Source: JAOPZW01 sp963789015 (GTDB lineage: Bacteria; Actinomycetota; Thermoleophilia; Solirubrobacterales; Solirubrobacteraceae). From it: 64,000 nt of DNA. The stretch lies in contig CAWBIU010000003.1 in assembly GCA_963789015.1 (NCBI GenBank), positions 124,001 through 188,000 on the forward strand, given 5' to 3'. Position 1 is the first letter of the stretch; each line of letters begins with the position of its first letter. This document shows, piece after piece, positions 49,597-59,104 of this stretch. The position numbers were made by a program, and so were the translations under genes. The notes beneath the pieces were generated by a model. It did no database searches. It was not told where the DNA came from and saw only the letters and a list, made by a program, of their open reading frames with translations.

Positions 49597-50457
49597 TCAG
49601 TTCGGGGCCGTGGTCCGCCACCCGGTGACCGTCGCCGGCTCAACGCCCGCCAGGAAGCTCGCGAGCCGCTCGGCGACGATGTCGGCGGCGTCGACGAACG
49701 GCCAGTGCCCGCTGTCGGGGAGCACCACGACCTCCGCGCTCGGGAACGCCTCGCGCTGGCGCTCGGCGAAGGCGACGGGGAGGTACGGGTCGTGCGCGCC
49801 CCACAGGACGAGCGCGGGGCGGTCGAGCGGGCGCAGCGCGGCGATCAGCGCCTCGGCGCGCGTCTCGGTCACCGAGCGGTAGAGGTCGAGGACGGCGCGG
49901 CGCGTCGGGCGGTCGTAGTCGTCGTACATGCGGTCGACGAACGCGCGCGGGAGCCCGCGCGGGTTGCCGCGCCCGAGCAGGGAACGGAAGCCGCGCCGCG
50001 TCGTCGTGGCCATGAGCAGCTCGCCGAGCAGCGGCGTGCGCCAGGCGTGGGCGAGCGCGTGCCAGCGGTAGCCGGGCAGCACGCCGGTGCCGAGGAGCAC
50101 GGCGCCGGCCAGGCGCTCGGGCGCGCCGGCCGCCCAGGCGAGCCCCCACGGTCCGGCGAAGTCGTGCAGGACGAGGATCGCCCGCTCGACGCCGAGCACG
50201 TCGAGGGCGCGGCCCACGAACGCGGCGTGGGCGTCGACGGACTGGACGAAGCCGGGCGCGGCGGAGCGCCCGAAGCCGGGCGCGTCCCACGCCAGCGCGC
50301 GGCGCCCGCCGGCGGCGACGACATCGACGAGCTCCTCCCAGTCGGCTCCCGAGCCGGGGTTGCCGTGCAGGAAGACGACGGCCTCGCGGTCCTCGGGCGG
50401 GCCCGCCTCGCGCAGCGGCGTGCGGATCCCGTCGATCTCCAGCTCGCGGGGGATCAT
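49597..50457 (-). CDS. alpha/beta hydrolase (haloalkane dehalogenase/epoxide hydrolase-like)
   Basis: A 286-residue hydrolase: VVFLHGNPGSGADW (HGNP oxyanion motif), ALAWDAPGFGRS, nucleophile Asp in VLHDFAGPWGLAW, Asp in WGAHDPYLP and His in LPDSGHWPFVD. The Asp nucleophile after LVLHD is that of dehalogenases and epoxide hydrolases. ATG 50457 overlaps the FAD oxidoreductase stop (ATGA), so the pair is coupled: an epoxide from the flavoenzyme might be opened here. Confidence 0.88.
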   Translation of the reverse strand: MIPRELEIDGIRTPLREAGPPEDREAVVFLHGNPGSGADWEELVDVVAAGGRRALAWDAPGFGRSAAPGFVQSVDAHAAFVGRALDVLGVERAILVLHDFAGPWGLAWAAGAPERLAGAVLLGTGVLPGYRWHALAHAWRTPLLGELLMATTTRRGFRSLLGRGNPRGLPRAFVDRMYDDYDRPTRRAVLDLYRSVTETRAEALIAALRPLDRPALVLWGAHDPYLPVAFAERQREAFPSAEVVVLPDSGHWPFVDAADIVAERLASFLAGVEPATVTGWRTTAPN

Positions 50458-51839
50458 GACGCCACCTCCGCGCTCGCGTGGGCGGCCGCCGGCCGCGGCG
50501 CCGCCTCCGTCCGCGCGCGGGTCCCGGCGAGCACGCGCCGCACCAGGGCGGGGCGCAGCAGCGTGCGGGGATGATCGATCATCCCGGTGACCGAGATGAA
50601 CGCGACCGCCACGGCCGGGTCGCGCTCGGCGACGGCGAGCAGCCGGCCGAGGTAGGCGCCCATGAGCCGCACGCGCAGCGAGCGCCGGCCGCGGATCTCG
50701 GGCAGCGCGAGGTCGCCGCCGAGCGCGAGGTCCCACGCGTGGTCGACGACCGGGGTGATCGCGGCGAACCAGCGCGCCGCGAGGTCCTCGTCCCCGGCGG
50801 CCAGGCACCGGCGCAGGGCGCAGGCCTCGAGCGCGGCGACGGTCATGCCCTGACCATAGATGGGGTTGAACGAGCAGACCGCGTCGCCCGTGGGCAGCAG
50901 GCCGGCCGGGAAGCGGGTCATGCGCTCGTAGCGGCGGCGCACGTTCGCCGGGAAGCCGTGCGTGACGATCTCGCCGAGCGGCTCGGCGCCCGCCAGCGCC
51001 GCGCCGACCCCGGGGGGCGCGACGCTCGCCGCGAAGCGCGCGAAGCCCTCGTCGTCCGACGGCGGGCGGTGCGCCGGGCCGTAGCCGCACACGGTGAGCA
51101 GGTGGCGGTCGCCCTCCTGGGCGAACAGCGCCATGCTCCGCGGCAGCCCGGGACGGGCGCCGACGAGCACGAGGCGGTCGCCGCCCAGCGCGCCGTCGCG
51201 CAGCCGCACGTGGCGGCTCGCGTAGACGATGTCGACGTCGAGGCGGTCCTCCTCCGGGCGCGCGTGGCCGAGCGCCTCGAGCCACGCCCCGAGCCGCGCG
51301 CCGCGCCCGCCCGCGGCGATGACGAGATCGGCGGAGAGCACCTCCTCGGCGCTGCCGCCCTCGCGGCGCAGGATCCGCACGCCGGTCACGCGCTCGCCGC
51401 CGGGCGTCGCGGTGAGGCCGACCGCATCGGTGCGCTCGGCGACCTCGACGTTTCCGAGCGCGAGCACGCGGCGGCGGACCTGGCCTTCGATGAGCGGGCG
51501 CCCGGCGACGATCGAGCGCCGCCCGACCGAGCCGCGCGCGAGCTCGCGCCCGCGGACGACGAAGCGCAGCTCGGTGAGCGGCTCGTAGGTCGGTGCGCCG
51601 GCGGCGATCAGCTCGCCGGTGAGCCCCGGCAGCAGCTCCTCGATGCACATGTGCCCGCGCGCGAGCAGTGCGTGGGCGTGACGGTCCTGGGGAACGGCGC
51701 GCCGACCCTCGCCGGCGGCGGGCAGCTTGTCGCGCTCGACGATCGTCACGCGCTCGAAGTGCTCGGCGAGCGCGCGGGCCGCGAGCAGCCCGGCCATGCT
51801 CGCCCCGATGACGACGGCGTGGTCCCTGTCCCTGCGCAT
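50454..51839 (-). CDS. FAD-dependent oxidoreductase (monooxygenase-like)
   Basis: A 461-residue flavoprotein. Residues 8-30 hold the dinucleotide motif AVVIGASMAGLLAARAL (GxSxAG in place of GxGxxG) and IVERD; LVIAAGGRGARLGAWLEALG and GLLPTGDAVCSFNPIYGQGM are the second FAD-binding region of group A monooxygenases. ATG 51839 or GTG 51842, with AGGAGG upstream. It probably hydroxylates or epoxidises an organic substrate in concert with the hydrolase downstream. The regulator-like ATPase lies 78 nt upstream. Confidence 0.85.
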   Translation of the reverse strand: MRRDRDHAVVIGASMAGLLAARALAEHFERVTIVERDKLPAAGEGRRAVPQDRHAHALLARGHMCIEELLPGLTGELIAAGAPTYEPLTELRFVVRGRELARGSVGRRSIVAGRPLIEGQVRRRVLALGNVEVAERTDAVGLTATPGGERVTGVRILRREGGSAEEVLSADLVIAAGGRGARLGAWLEALGHARPEEDRLDVDIVYASRHVRLRDGALGGDRLVLVGARPGLPRSMALFAQEGDRHLLTVCGYGPAHRPPSDDEGFARFAASVAPPGVGAALAGAEPLGEIVTHGFPANVRRRYERMTRFPAGLLPTGDAVCSFNPIYGQGMTVAALEACALRRCLAAGDEDLAARWFAAITPVVDHAWDLALGGDLALPEIRGRRSLRVRLMGAYLGRLLAVAERDPAVAVAFISVTGMIDHPRTLLRPALVRRVLAGTRARTEAAPRPAAAHASAEVAS

Positions 51840-51917
51840 CACGGTCGACCTCCTGGTGGGTGCGATGCGCAGGCTCCGCCGCCGCGGTGCTCACCCGCCA
51901 GGCCGATCGCTGCTCGA

Positions 51918-53921
51918 TCAGTGCTCGCCGTACAGCTCGCGACGCCAGAGCCAGTCGACGACGCGCTCCGCGCCGCCGGCCAGATGGCGGCGGTACGTGC
52001 TGAACGGCAGCCCGAGCGCCTCGGCGGCGCGCTCCTGCGTGGGCGCCGGGCGCAGGTAGGTGCGCTCCAGGGCGCGGGCGAGCTTGGCATCGCGCGGGTC
52101 GGCGCGCAGTGCGCCGACCGCCTCGTCGACGAGGTCGCGCAGGACGTCGGCGGCGCTGCCCGCCCCGTCGTCGCGCTCGCGCACCACACGCGCGCGCAGC
52201 AGCGGGTTGGCGGCGAGCGCGTCGGTGCGGTGCAGGTCGCGCAGCGCGGCCCGCACGGCGGCCGCGAACTCGGGCTGGGACAGGGCGAGCACGGTGGCCG
52301 CCGTGCTCGCGGCGGGGACCTCGAAGCCGGCGTCGATCTCGCGCTCGGCCATGACCTGCAGCCACGCGTCGGGCCCGGCGCGGCGCCAGTCGTGGGCGAA
52401 GACCCCGTAGCGCACCCCGCCCACGACGTAGTCGGCCTCGGGCACGCGCTGATAGTCGATGTAGGCCATGAGCGGCGCGACGGCGTCGGGGTCGACCCAC
52501 GGGCCCAGGTAGTCCCACGCCAGCCGTGGCCGGCTCAGCCATAGCTGGCAGCTGCGGAAGGTGATGACGTTGAACGACGCCGACGACGGCTCCTGATGGC
52601 GCTCGGCGTCGACGAAGAAGCGCCCGGCGTAGACCTCCTCGCCGGGCCGCGGCGGAGACGTGCGTTGTGCGTGCGCCCACATCGCGCGTGCCGCGGGATC
52701 GGTGGCGAGGTCGTCCTCGCTCGCCTCGTGCAGCGCGATCCACGCCGCGAAGCCGATCGGATCGGGGCCTGCCGTGCGGAACACCCAGAAGGCTCCCGGC
52801 TGGCGCTCGAGCCAGTGGTCGAGGATCGTCGCCGCCTCCGGCGTCTCGTGGCGCCCCATCATCGCCCGCAGCACCGCGCCGTCGCCGGGGCGCAGCGCGT
52901 CGGCGTAGGCGCCGCCGAAGCTGTCCCAGTCCCAGTAGGCGCGCGTGAACGGGTTGCGCCGGTGCAGGAAGACGAGGTCGGCCGCGGCGCGCTGACCGTC
53001 GCGTCCGGGCAGCCCGCGGATCCGCTCGACGATCCGGCGGCGGATCGCCCGGTGGAGGTCGCGGTAGGCCTCCAGGTCGCGCCAGCGCAGGTCGGCCTCC
53101 AGCACGTCGCGCGCGAGGTCGTGGGGGAACAGGCCGTCCGGGCTCTCCTCGACGAACGACAGCGTCCGCAGCCACGCGAACAGGCCGGGTGCGTCGTCCT
53201 CCCCGCACGCGGCCGCGAGCAGGTCCTCGGTCATGAAGCGGGCGTGCGCGCACGCCTCGAGGGCGCGGCGGTGGCGCGGCCCGGGGACGTCCTCGACGAA
53301 GCGCCCGAGCAGCGCGCGCACGACGTCCGGGGCCTCGCCGAGGTCGATCGCTGCCTCGGCCTCCGGGCGCTGGGCGAGGACGTCGACGACGAGCGAGAGC
53401 GCGAGCGGATGGCCGTGGGTCACCTCGACGAGCGCGTCGTGCTGCTCCGGCGCCGTGCCGGCGACGGCGAGCAGCGCACGGGCGTCCTCCGGGCGCAGGT
53501 TGCGCAGCGAGACCGCGCGCAGCAGGTCCTGCCAGCCGAGGTCGCCGGTCCAGCGCGGGCCCGGCGGCGCGCGGCCGGCGATCACGACGAGCACCTCGCC
53601 GGGGAGGGCGGCCAGGAAGCGGTCGCGGACCCAGTCGTCCAGGGCGCCGGCCGCCTCGTAGGTGTCGAGCAGGAGGACGTGGCGCCCGGGGCCCAGCCCG
53701 CCGGGTGGCAGCGCCGCCTCGAAGCCGGCGGGTGAGACCTCGATCGTGCGCAGGTCGACGCGCGCGACACCGACGCCGGCCCGGCCCGCCTCGTCGGCGA
53801 ACGCGGACAGCAGCGCCGACTTGCCCACGCCGCCGGGCCCGTGGACCCAGAGCACGGCGAACGGCGGCTCGCCCGCCTCGAGCGCGCCGCGGAACAGCTC
53901 GAGCTCGGCCGCGCGACCCAC
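51918..53921 (-). CDS. AAA/STAND-type ATPase regulator
   Basis: A 667-residue protein. N-terminal NTPase with Walker A HGPGGVGKSAL (residues 27-37) and Walker B HVLLLDTYEA (81-90), followed by helical repeats with many Trp/Arg residues, and a C-terminal helix-turn-helix-like segment (TQERAAEALGLPFSTYRRHLAGG). This is the order in STAND-type transcription activators. GTG 53921 is the only in-frame start after an upstream TAG, though homologues usually continue a few residues further N-terminally. It probably controls the oxidoreductase and hydrolase genes that follow. Confidence 0.75.
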   Translation of the reverse strand: MGRAAELELFRGALEAGEPPFAVLWVHGPGGVGKSALLSAFADEAGRAGVGVARVDLRTIEVSPAGFEAALPPGGLGPGRHVLLLDTYEAAGALDDWVRDRFLAALPGEVLVVIAGRAPPGPRWTGDLGWQDLLRAVSLRNLRPEDARALLAVAGTAPEQHDALVEVTHGHPLALSLVVDVLAQRPEAEAAIDLGEAPDVVRALLGRFVEDVPGPRHRRALEACAHARFMTEDLLAAACGEDDAPGLFAWLRTLSFVEESPDGLFPHDLARDVLEADLRWRDLEAYRDLHRAIRRRIVERIRGLPGRDGQRAAADLVFLHRRNPFTRAYWDWDSFGGAYADALRPGDGAVLRAMMGRHETPEAATILDHWLERQPGAFWVFRTAGPDPIGFAAWIALHEASEDDLATDPAARAMWAHAQRTSPPRPGEEVYAGRFFVDAERHQEPSSASFNVITFRSCQLWLSRPRLAWDYLGPWVDPDAVAPLMAYIDYQRVPEADYVVGGVRYGVFAHDWRRAGPDAWLQVMAEREIDAGFEVPAASTAATVLALSQPEFAAAVRAALRDLHRTDALAANPLLRARVVRERDDGAGSAADVLRDLVDEAVGALRADPRDAKLARALERTYLRPAPTQERAAEALGLPFSTYRRHLAGGAERVVDWLWRRELYGEH

Positions 53922-54048
53922 GAACCGGCGCCGCCGGGCGCGGCGCAGGCGCTCTCCGAGCGCAGGCGTCGGCGGGAGATGGGGATCGGTCGCGGTCGTC
54001 GCGAGCCGATGCTACGCCCGGGACCCGCCGTCGTGGGAAACAGATCGG

Positions 54049-54077
54049 TTGATGACGAACCATTCGACATCTAAGGT
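54049..54077 (+). promoter_or_regulatory. promoter for the DUF2269 gene
   Basis: TTGATG (54049-54054) and TAAGGT (54072-54077) are spaced by exactly 17 nt. The -10 ends 8 nt before ATG 54086, and no Shine-Dalgarno is present, consistent with a leaderless transcript. Confidence 0.6.
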
Positions 54078-54085
54078 TTGGTCGC

Positions 54086-54550
54086 ATGCCGATCGCCGCC
54101 CTCTACGACTGGCTCCTGCTCGGGCACATCCTCGCCGCGATGGTCTGGCTCGGCGGGACCGTCGTCCTCTCCGCCTTCGCCACGCAGGTCCTGCGCCGGG
54201 ACGAGAGCGAGGTCGTGCGCTTCATCGGCAGCCTGCGCGTGATCGGCCCGATCGTGCTCGCGCCGGCGCCGGTCCTCGTCATCGGCCTGGGCATCTGGCT
54301 CGTGTCCGACAGCGCCTCGTGGGACTTCGACCAGACGTGGGTGCAGATCGCCTTCGGCCTGTTCGCGCTCGCCTTCCTCTACGGCGCGGCCTTCCAGAGC
54401 CGCGCGGCGATCACCGCCGAGCGGGCGGCGAAGGCGGGCGAGGGGGACCGCGCGCGGCGCCTGCTCACGCGCTGGACGTGGGGCACGCGCGTGATCCTCG
54501 TGCTCCTCGTCGTGGCCACGTGGGACATGGTCCTCAAGCCGGGGCTCTAG
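54086..54550 (+). CDS. DUF2269-like four-helix membrane protein
   Basis: A 154-residue integral membrane protein with four predicted segments: LLLGHILAAMVWLGGTVVLS, IGPIVLAPAPVLVIGLGIWL, IAFGLFALAFLYGAAF and VILVLLVVATWDM. The His near the start (LGHILAAMVWLGG) is conserved in this family and may bind heme or a metal. Function unknown. Monocistronic, with a strong hairpin after its stop. Confidence 0.78.
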   Translation: MPIAALYDWLLLGHILAAMVWLGGTVVLSAFATQVLRRDESEVVRFIGSLRVIGPIVLAPAPVLVIGLGIWLVSDSASWDFDQTWVQIAFGLFALAFLYGAAFQSRAAITAERAAKAGEGDRARRLLTRWTWGTRVILVLLVVATWDMVLKPGL

Positions 54551-54559
54551 ACGCCAGAG

Positions 54560-54583
54560 GGCCGGCGGGTGATCCCGCCGGCC
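54560..54583. terminator. bidirectional hairpin terminator
   Basis: GGCCGGCGGG, loop TGAT and CCCGCCGGCC form a perfect 10-bp stem between the convergent genes ending at 54550 and 54615. There is no U-tract. Confidence 0.7.
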
Positions 54584-54614
54584 TCCGAGGCTGCGATGCG
54601 ATGCGGCGCGAGGA

Positions 54615-55055
54615 CTACGCGCGGCGCGCGAGCAGGTAGACCGTGCCCTTGCCGGTCTCGCCCTGATCGACGAGGTTGCTGTTGGCCCACAGCTTGATGC
54701 CCACCGAGCGCTTGCCGGGGTAGTCGACGTCCTTGACGACACCGCCGATCTGGTGGCCGTCGCCGAAGCCGATGGTCACGATGCGGAAGCCCTTCGGCGC
54801 GGTCAGCGTGGTCGACGCCTTCTCGCCGCGGGCGATCTCGACGGGGACCTTGACGATCCGGAAGTTCTTCGGCAGGCGCTTGTCCGCCGGCTCCTTGTAG
54901 CCGGCGAAGTTGATCGGGATGCGCTCGCTCGGGCCGTGGACGGTGGGCTGGCCGACGGTGGCGGCCTGGGCGCCGCCCGCGAGGGCGGCCGAGCCGACGA
55001 CGGCCGACAGGGCGGCCAGCGAGGCGGTCTTGCGGATGCGGCTGGAGAGAGTCAT
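54615..55055 (-). CDS. secreted protein of unknown function (146 aa)
   Basis: A Sec signal peptide (KTASLAALSAVVGSAALAGGAQA, read in two parts, cleavage after AQA near residue 30) precedes a beta-rich domain with FAGYKEPADKRLPKNFRI and GFRIVTIGFGDGHQIGG. It is probably extracellular or wall-associated. I do not recognise the family. ATG 55055 has GGAG upstream. It is monocistronic; 55056-55188 upstream is G-rich intergenic sequence with no gene. Confidence 0.7.
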   Translation of the reverse strand: MTLSSRIRKTASLAALSAVVGSAALAGGAQAATVGQPTVHGPSERIPINFAGYKEPADKRLPKNFRIVKVPVEIARGEKASTTLTAPKGFRIVTIGFGDGHQIGGVVKDVDYPGKRSVGIKLWANSNLVDQGETGKGTVYLLARRA

Positions 55056-55188
55056 GTCGGTCGGGCTCCTGGAGAGAGGGGGGTGGAGGGGTTGATCCAA
55101 GGATCGCCCCGTCCGGGCCCCCGCGCAGGACCCCCTTGGTGGCTGCCGACCACACCCCTGCGGGGTATGCGCAAGCCTCGTGGTTCGC

Positions 55189-56157
55189 CTACGGCAGCCG
55201 GCCGGAGAAGCGCAGCGACGTGAAGGCTGCCGCGGCGAGCAGCAGCAGGCCGCCGACCGCGAAGGCCGCCGTGATCTCCTGCTCGCGCGTGCGCGTGCCG
55301 ATGCTCGAGCCCAGCCGCTTGTAGATCTCGTTCAGGGCGCCGGCGTCCTCGACCGTGAACGCGCGGCCCTGCGACTCCTGCGCGATCTCGCGAAGCGTCT
55401 CCGGGTCGGGCGGCACCGGCAGCGGCGAGGCGTACGGGTACGGGTTGGGGATCGTCGCCCCCGGCGTGCCCAGCGCGACCGTGTAGATCGGCACCTTCTT
55501 GCGGCCGGCCTGGCGGGCGACCTGGATCGGGTCGCGGCCCGTCGTCGTCTTGCCGTCGGACAGCAGCACGATCGCCGCCGGCGGGCGCTTGCCGTTCTTG
55601 CGCGTCTGGTCGATGCCCTCGAGCGCGGCCGCCAGCGCGTCGCCGGTGGCCGTGCTGCCGTCGGCGGTCAGGCCCTCGACGATGCGCCGCACGTCATCGC
55701 GCTTCGTCGTCGGGGCCTGGACGGCGTCGGGCGCGTCGGAGTAGGCGACCGCGCCGACGCGCACCGGCGCCGGGACCTGGTCGAGGAAGCGGGTGGCCGC
55801 GTCGCGCGCCGCCTCCAGGCGCGTGGGCGAGACGTCGGTGGCCATCATCGAGCGCGAGTGGTCGGTGACGAGCACGACCGAGGCCTGCTCGGCGGGCACG
55901 GCGATCGTCCGGCGCGGCTGGGCCAGCGCGAACACGAGCGTCGCGAGCGCCAGCAGCGCGAGCAGCGCCGGGAGATGGCGGCGCCACGCCGGCGTCGTGC
56001 CGATCACGGCGCGCAACGTCGAGACTCCGGTGAAGCGCACGGCGTAGCGCTGCGAGCGGCGCCGGAAGACGCGCGCCAGCAGCACCGCGAGCGGGATCAG
56101 CAGCAGGCCGAGCAGCGCCGACGGCGCGTTGAAGAAGATCGCGACCGGCAGGCTCAT
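55189..56157 (-). CDS. VWA-domain membrane protein (BatA/BatB-like)
   Basis: A 322-residue protein with two N-terminal membrane segments (ALLGLLLIPLAVLLARVF, LPALLALLALATLVFALA), a VWA domain with MIDAS LVTDHSRSMMATD and LLSDGKTTTG, and a C-terminal anchor. Bat-type proteins form a membrane complex with a MoxR ATPase and are linked to stress tolerance and chaperoning of surface proteins. The ATGA overlap with the DUF58 gene puts it last in the four-gene cluster. Confidence 0.88.
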   Translation of the reverse strand: MSLPVAIFFNAPSALLGLLLIPLAVLLARVFRRRSQRYAVRFTGVSTLRAVIGTTPAWRRHLPALLALLALATLVFALAQPRRTIAVPAEQASVVLVTDHSRSMMATDVSPTRLEAARDAATRFLDQVPAPVRVGAVAYSDAPDAVQAPTTKRDDVRRIVEGLTADGSTATGDALAAALEGIDQTRKNGKRPPAAIVLLSDGKTTTGRDPIQVARQAGRKKVPIYTVALGTPGATIPNPYPYASPLPVPPDPETLREIAQESQGRAFTVEDAGALNEIYKRLGSSIGTRTREQEITAAFAVGGLLLLAAAAFTSLRFSGRLP

Positions 56158-57061
56158 CGCAGCGTGCGGCCGAGCTCCAGCAGCCAGTCGGCGTCGGTGG
56201 ACAGGACGGTGTGGTCGACGCGCAGCCGGCGCAGGTCGCCGGCGATCGCGTCGCGCTCGGCGCGCTCGGCGGCGGCGAAGCGCTCGCGCAGGCCGCGGCG
56301 CCCGGTGTCGACCTCGATCCGCTCGCCCGTCTCGGGATCGATCAGCGCGAGCCGGCCGACGGCGGGCAGCGTGCCCTCGCGCGGGTCGCGGACCTCGACG
56401 GCGAGCACCGAGTGGCGCATGCGCAGCGAGCCCATCGCGTTGGTCCAGTTGTCCTGCCCGCGGAAGTCGGAGATGACGACGACGAAGCCCGGCTGCCCGG
56501 ACACCCGGCCGACGCGGCCGAGCGCGTGGGCGAGCGCGTGGCGGTCCTCGTGGCCGTCGGTGGCGACGCCCTCGGCCAGCGCGCGGCGCAGGCCGATGAG
56601 CCCCGGGCGGCTGCCGCGCGGCGGCAGCAGGCGCTCGCGCTGGGAGCCGAAGGTCACGAGCGCGATCCGCCCGGCGCGGCGGATGGCCAGGCGACCGATG
56701 ACGAGCGCCACGCCCTCGGCCACGTCGGCCTTCAGCCGGTCGGCCGTGCCGAAGGCCATCGACGGCGAGACGTCGACCACGAACCACGTCGTCAGCGTGC
56801 GCTCGGGCACGTGGACGCGGACGTGCGGCACGCCGGTGCGCGCCGTCGACGCCGCGTCGATCTGGCGCACGTCGTCGCCGACCTGATACGGGCGCAGCTG
56901 CGCCAGCTCGGTGCCCGTCCCGACGCCCGCGCCGCGGCGGTCGCCGGGCAGCAGCCCGGCGGCGCGGCGCGCGACGACGAGGTCGAGCGCCTCGACCAGC
57001 GCAGCGGGCATCGGACCGGGACCCTGCCGGCCGTCCGGGACGCGGAGTCCCGCCGGCGTCG

Positions 57062-57065
<4 letters not shown>
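56154..57065 (-). CDS. DUF58 domain protein (MoxR-associated)
   Basis: A 303-residue DUF58 protein: GTGTELAQLRPYQVGDDVRQID is the family hallmark, then FVVDVSPSMAFGT (VWA-like) and VVVISDFRGQDNW. DUF58 proteins couple MoxR ATPases to VWA partners. GTG 57065 overlaps the MoxR stop by 4 nt. Confidence 0.9.
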
Positions 57066-58102
<1,037 letters not shown>

Positions 58103-58128
58103 TCCATTCCCTTCGTCTTTCTCCGTTC

Positions 58129-59094
58129 TCAGACCAGCCGCCCGAACCAGGCGAGCGACATTCCGGCGCCGGCGAGCAGCAGCACGAGGGCGCCGCCCGC
58201 GAAGCCGGCCGTCATCTGGCGCTTCTGCTTCTCCGTGCTCAGCTGCGAGCCGAGCCGCTCGTAGACCCGCTTGAGCTCGCCCGCGTCATCGACCGCGAAG
58301 GTCTCGCCGCCGGACTCGTTGGCGATCTGCGCGAGGCTCTCGACGTCGGGCGGCACGCGCCGTGTCTCGGTCCCGCCCGCGCCGCCGGGGCGCGGCACGG
58401 TGATCGTGCCCTGCGGGGTCCCCAGGGCGACGGTGTACACGGGGATCTTCGCCCGCTTGGCCTCCTGGGCCGCCTGGATCGGGTTCTTGCCCTTGACCGA
58501 GGCACCGTCGGAGATGAGCACGATCGCGCCGGGCGGCGGCTTGGCGCCGCGGCGCGTCGGCGTGCGCAGCGTGCGCATCGCCGAGGCGATCGCCTCGCCC
58601 GTGGCCGTGCCGCCGCTGGAGCGCAGGCGGGCCAGCGCGGCGTAGATGTCCGGGCGCTCGGTGGTCGGGCTCTGCAGCACGCGCGGGCGGCCGTTGAAGG
58701 CGAGCACGCCGACGTTCACGGTGCGCGGCACGTCGTCCACGAACGCCCGCGCGGCGCGGCGCGCGGCCACGAGCCGCGACGGCTTGACGTCGGTGGCCTC
58801 CATCGACCCGGACACGTCGGTGACGAGCATGATCGATGCGCGCTCGACGGGCACGGCCACCGTTCGCTGAGGCTTGGCCGCGGCGATGATGAGCACGGCG
58901 AGCGCGAGCGCGAAGGCGAGCATCGGCAGGTGGCGGCGGAAGCCCGGCCGGCGCGGCGCCACGGACGCCATCAGCGCCGGCGTGGCGAAGGCGGCCGCGG
59001 CAGCGCGGCGCCCGCGCTGGTTGCGCCCGTACCACCACACGACGAGCGGCACGAAGACCAGCGTGGCCAGGACGAATGGAGAGCCGAAGCTCAT
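58129..59094 (-). CDS. VWA-domain membrane protein (BatA-like)
   Basis: A 321-residue protein: N-terminal segment FVLATLVFVPLVVWWYG, second segment MLAFALALAVLIIAA, VWA domain with perfect MIDAS VTDVSGSMEATD and IVLISDGASVKG, and a C-terminal anchor ALVLLLAGAGMSLAWFG. It is paralogous to the protein at 55189. The two flank moxR and DUF58, giving a complete Bat-like system. Confidence 0.9.
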   Translation of the reverse strand: MSFGSPFVLATLVFVPLVVWWYGRNQRGRRAAAAAFATPALMASVAPRRPGFRRHLPMLAFALALAVLIIAAAKPQRTVAVPVERASIMLVTDVSGSMEATDVKPSRLVAARRAARAFVDDVPRTVNVGVLAFNGRPRVLQSPTTERPDIYAALARLRSSGGTATGEAIASAMRTLRTPTRRGAKPPPGAIVLISDGASVKGKNPIQAAQEAKRAKIPVYTVALGTPQGTITVPRPGGAGGTETRRVPPDVESLAQIANESGGETFAVDDAGELKRVYERLGSQLSTEKQKRQMTAGFAGGALVLLLAGAGMSLAWFGRLV

Positions 59095-59104
59095 CGCACC
59101 CCGC

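Noticed and set aside
49597..54087. 1496-codon minus-strand frame spanning three genes
   Set aside because: Only its last 286 codons (hydrolase) are real; the remainder is an out-of-frame Arg/Ala/Pro-rich read of the oxidoreductase and ATPase genes.
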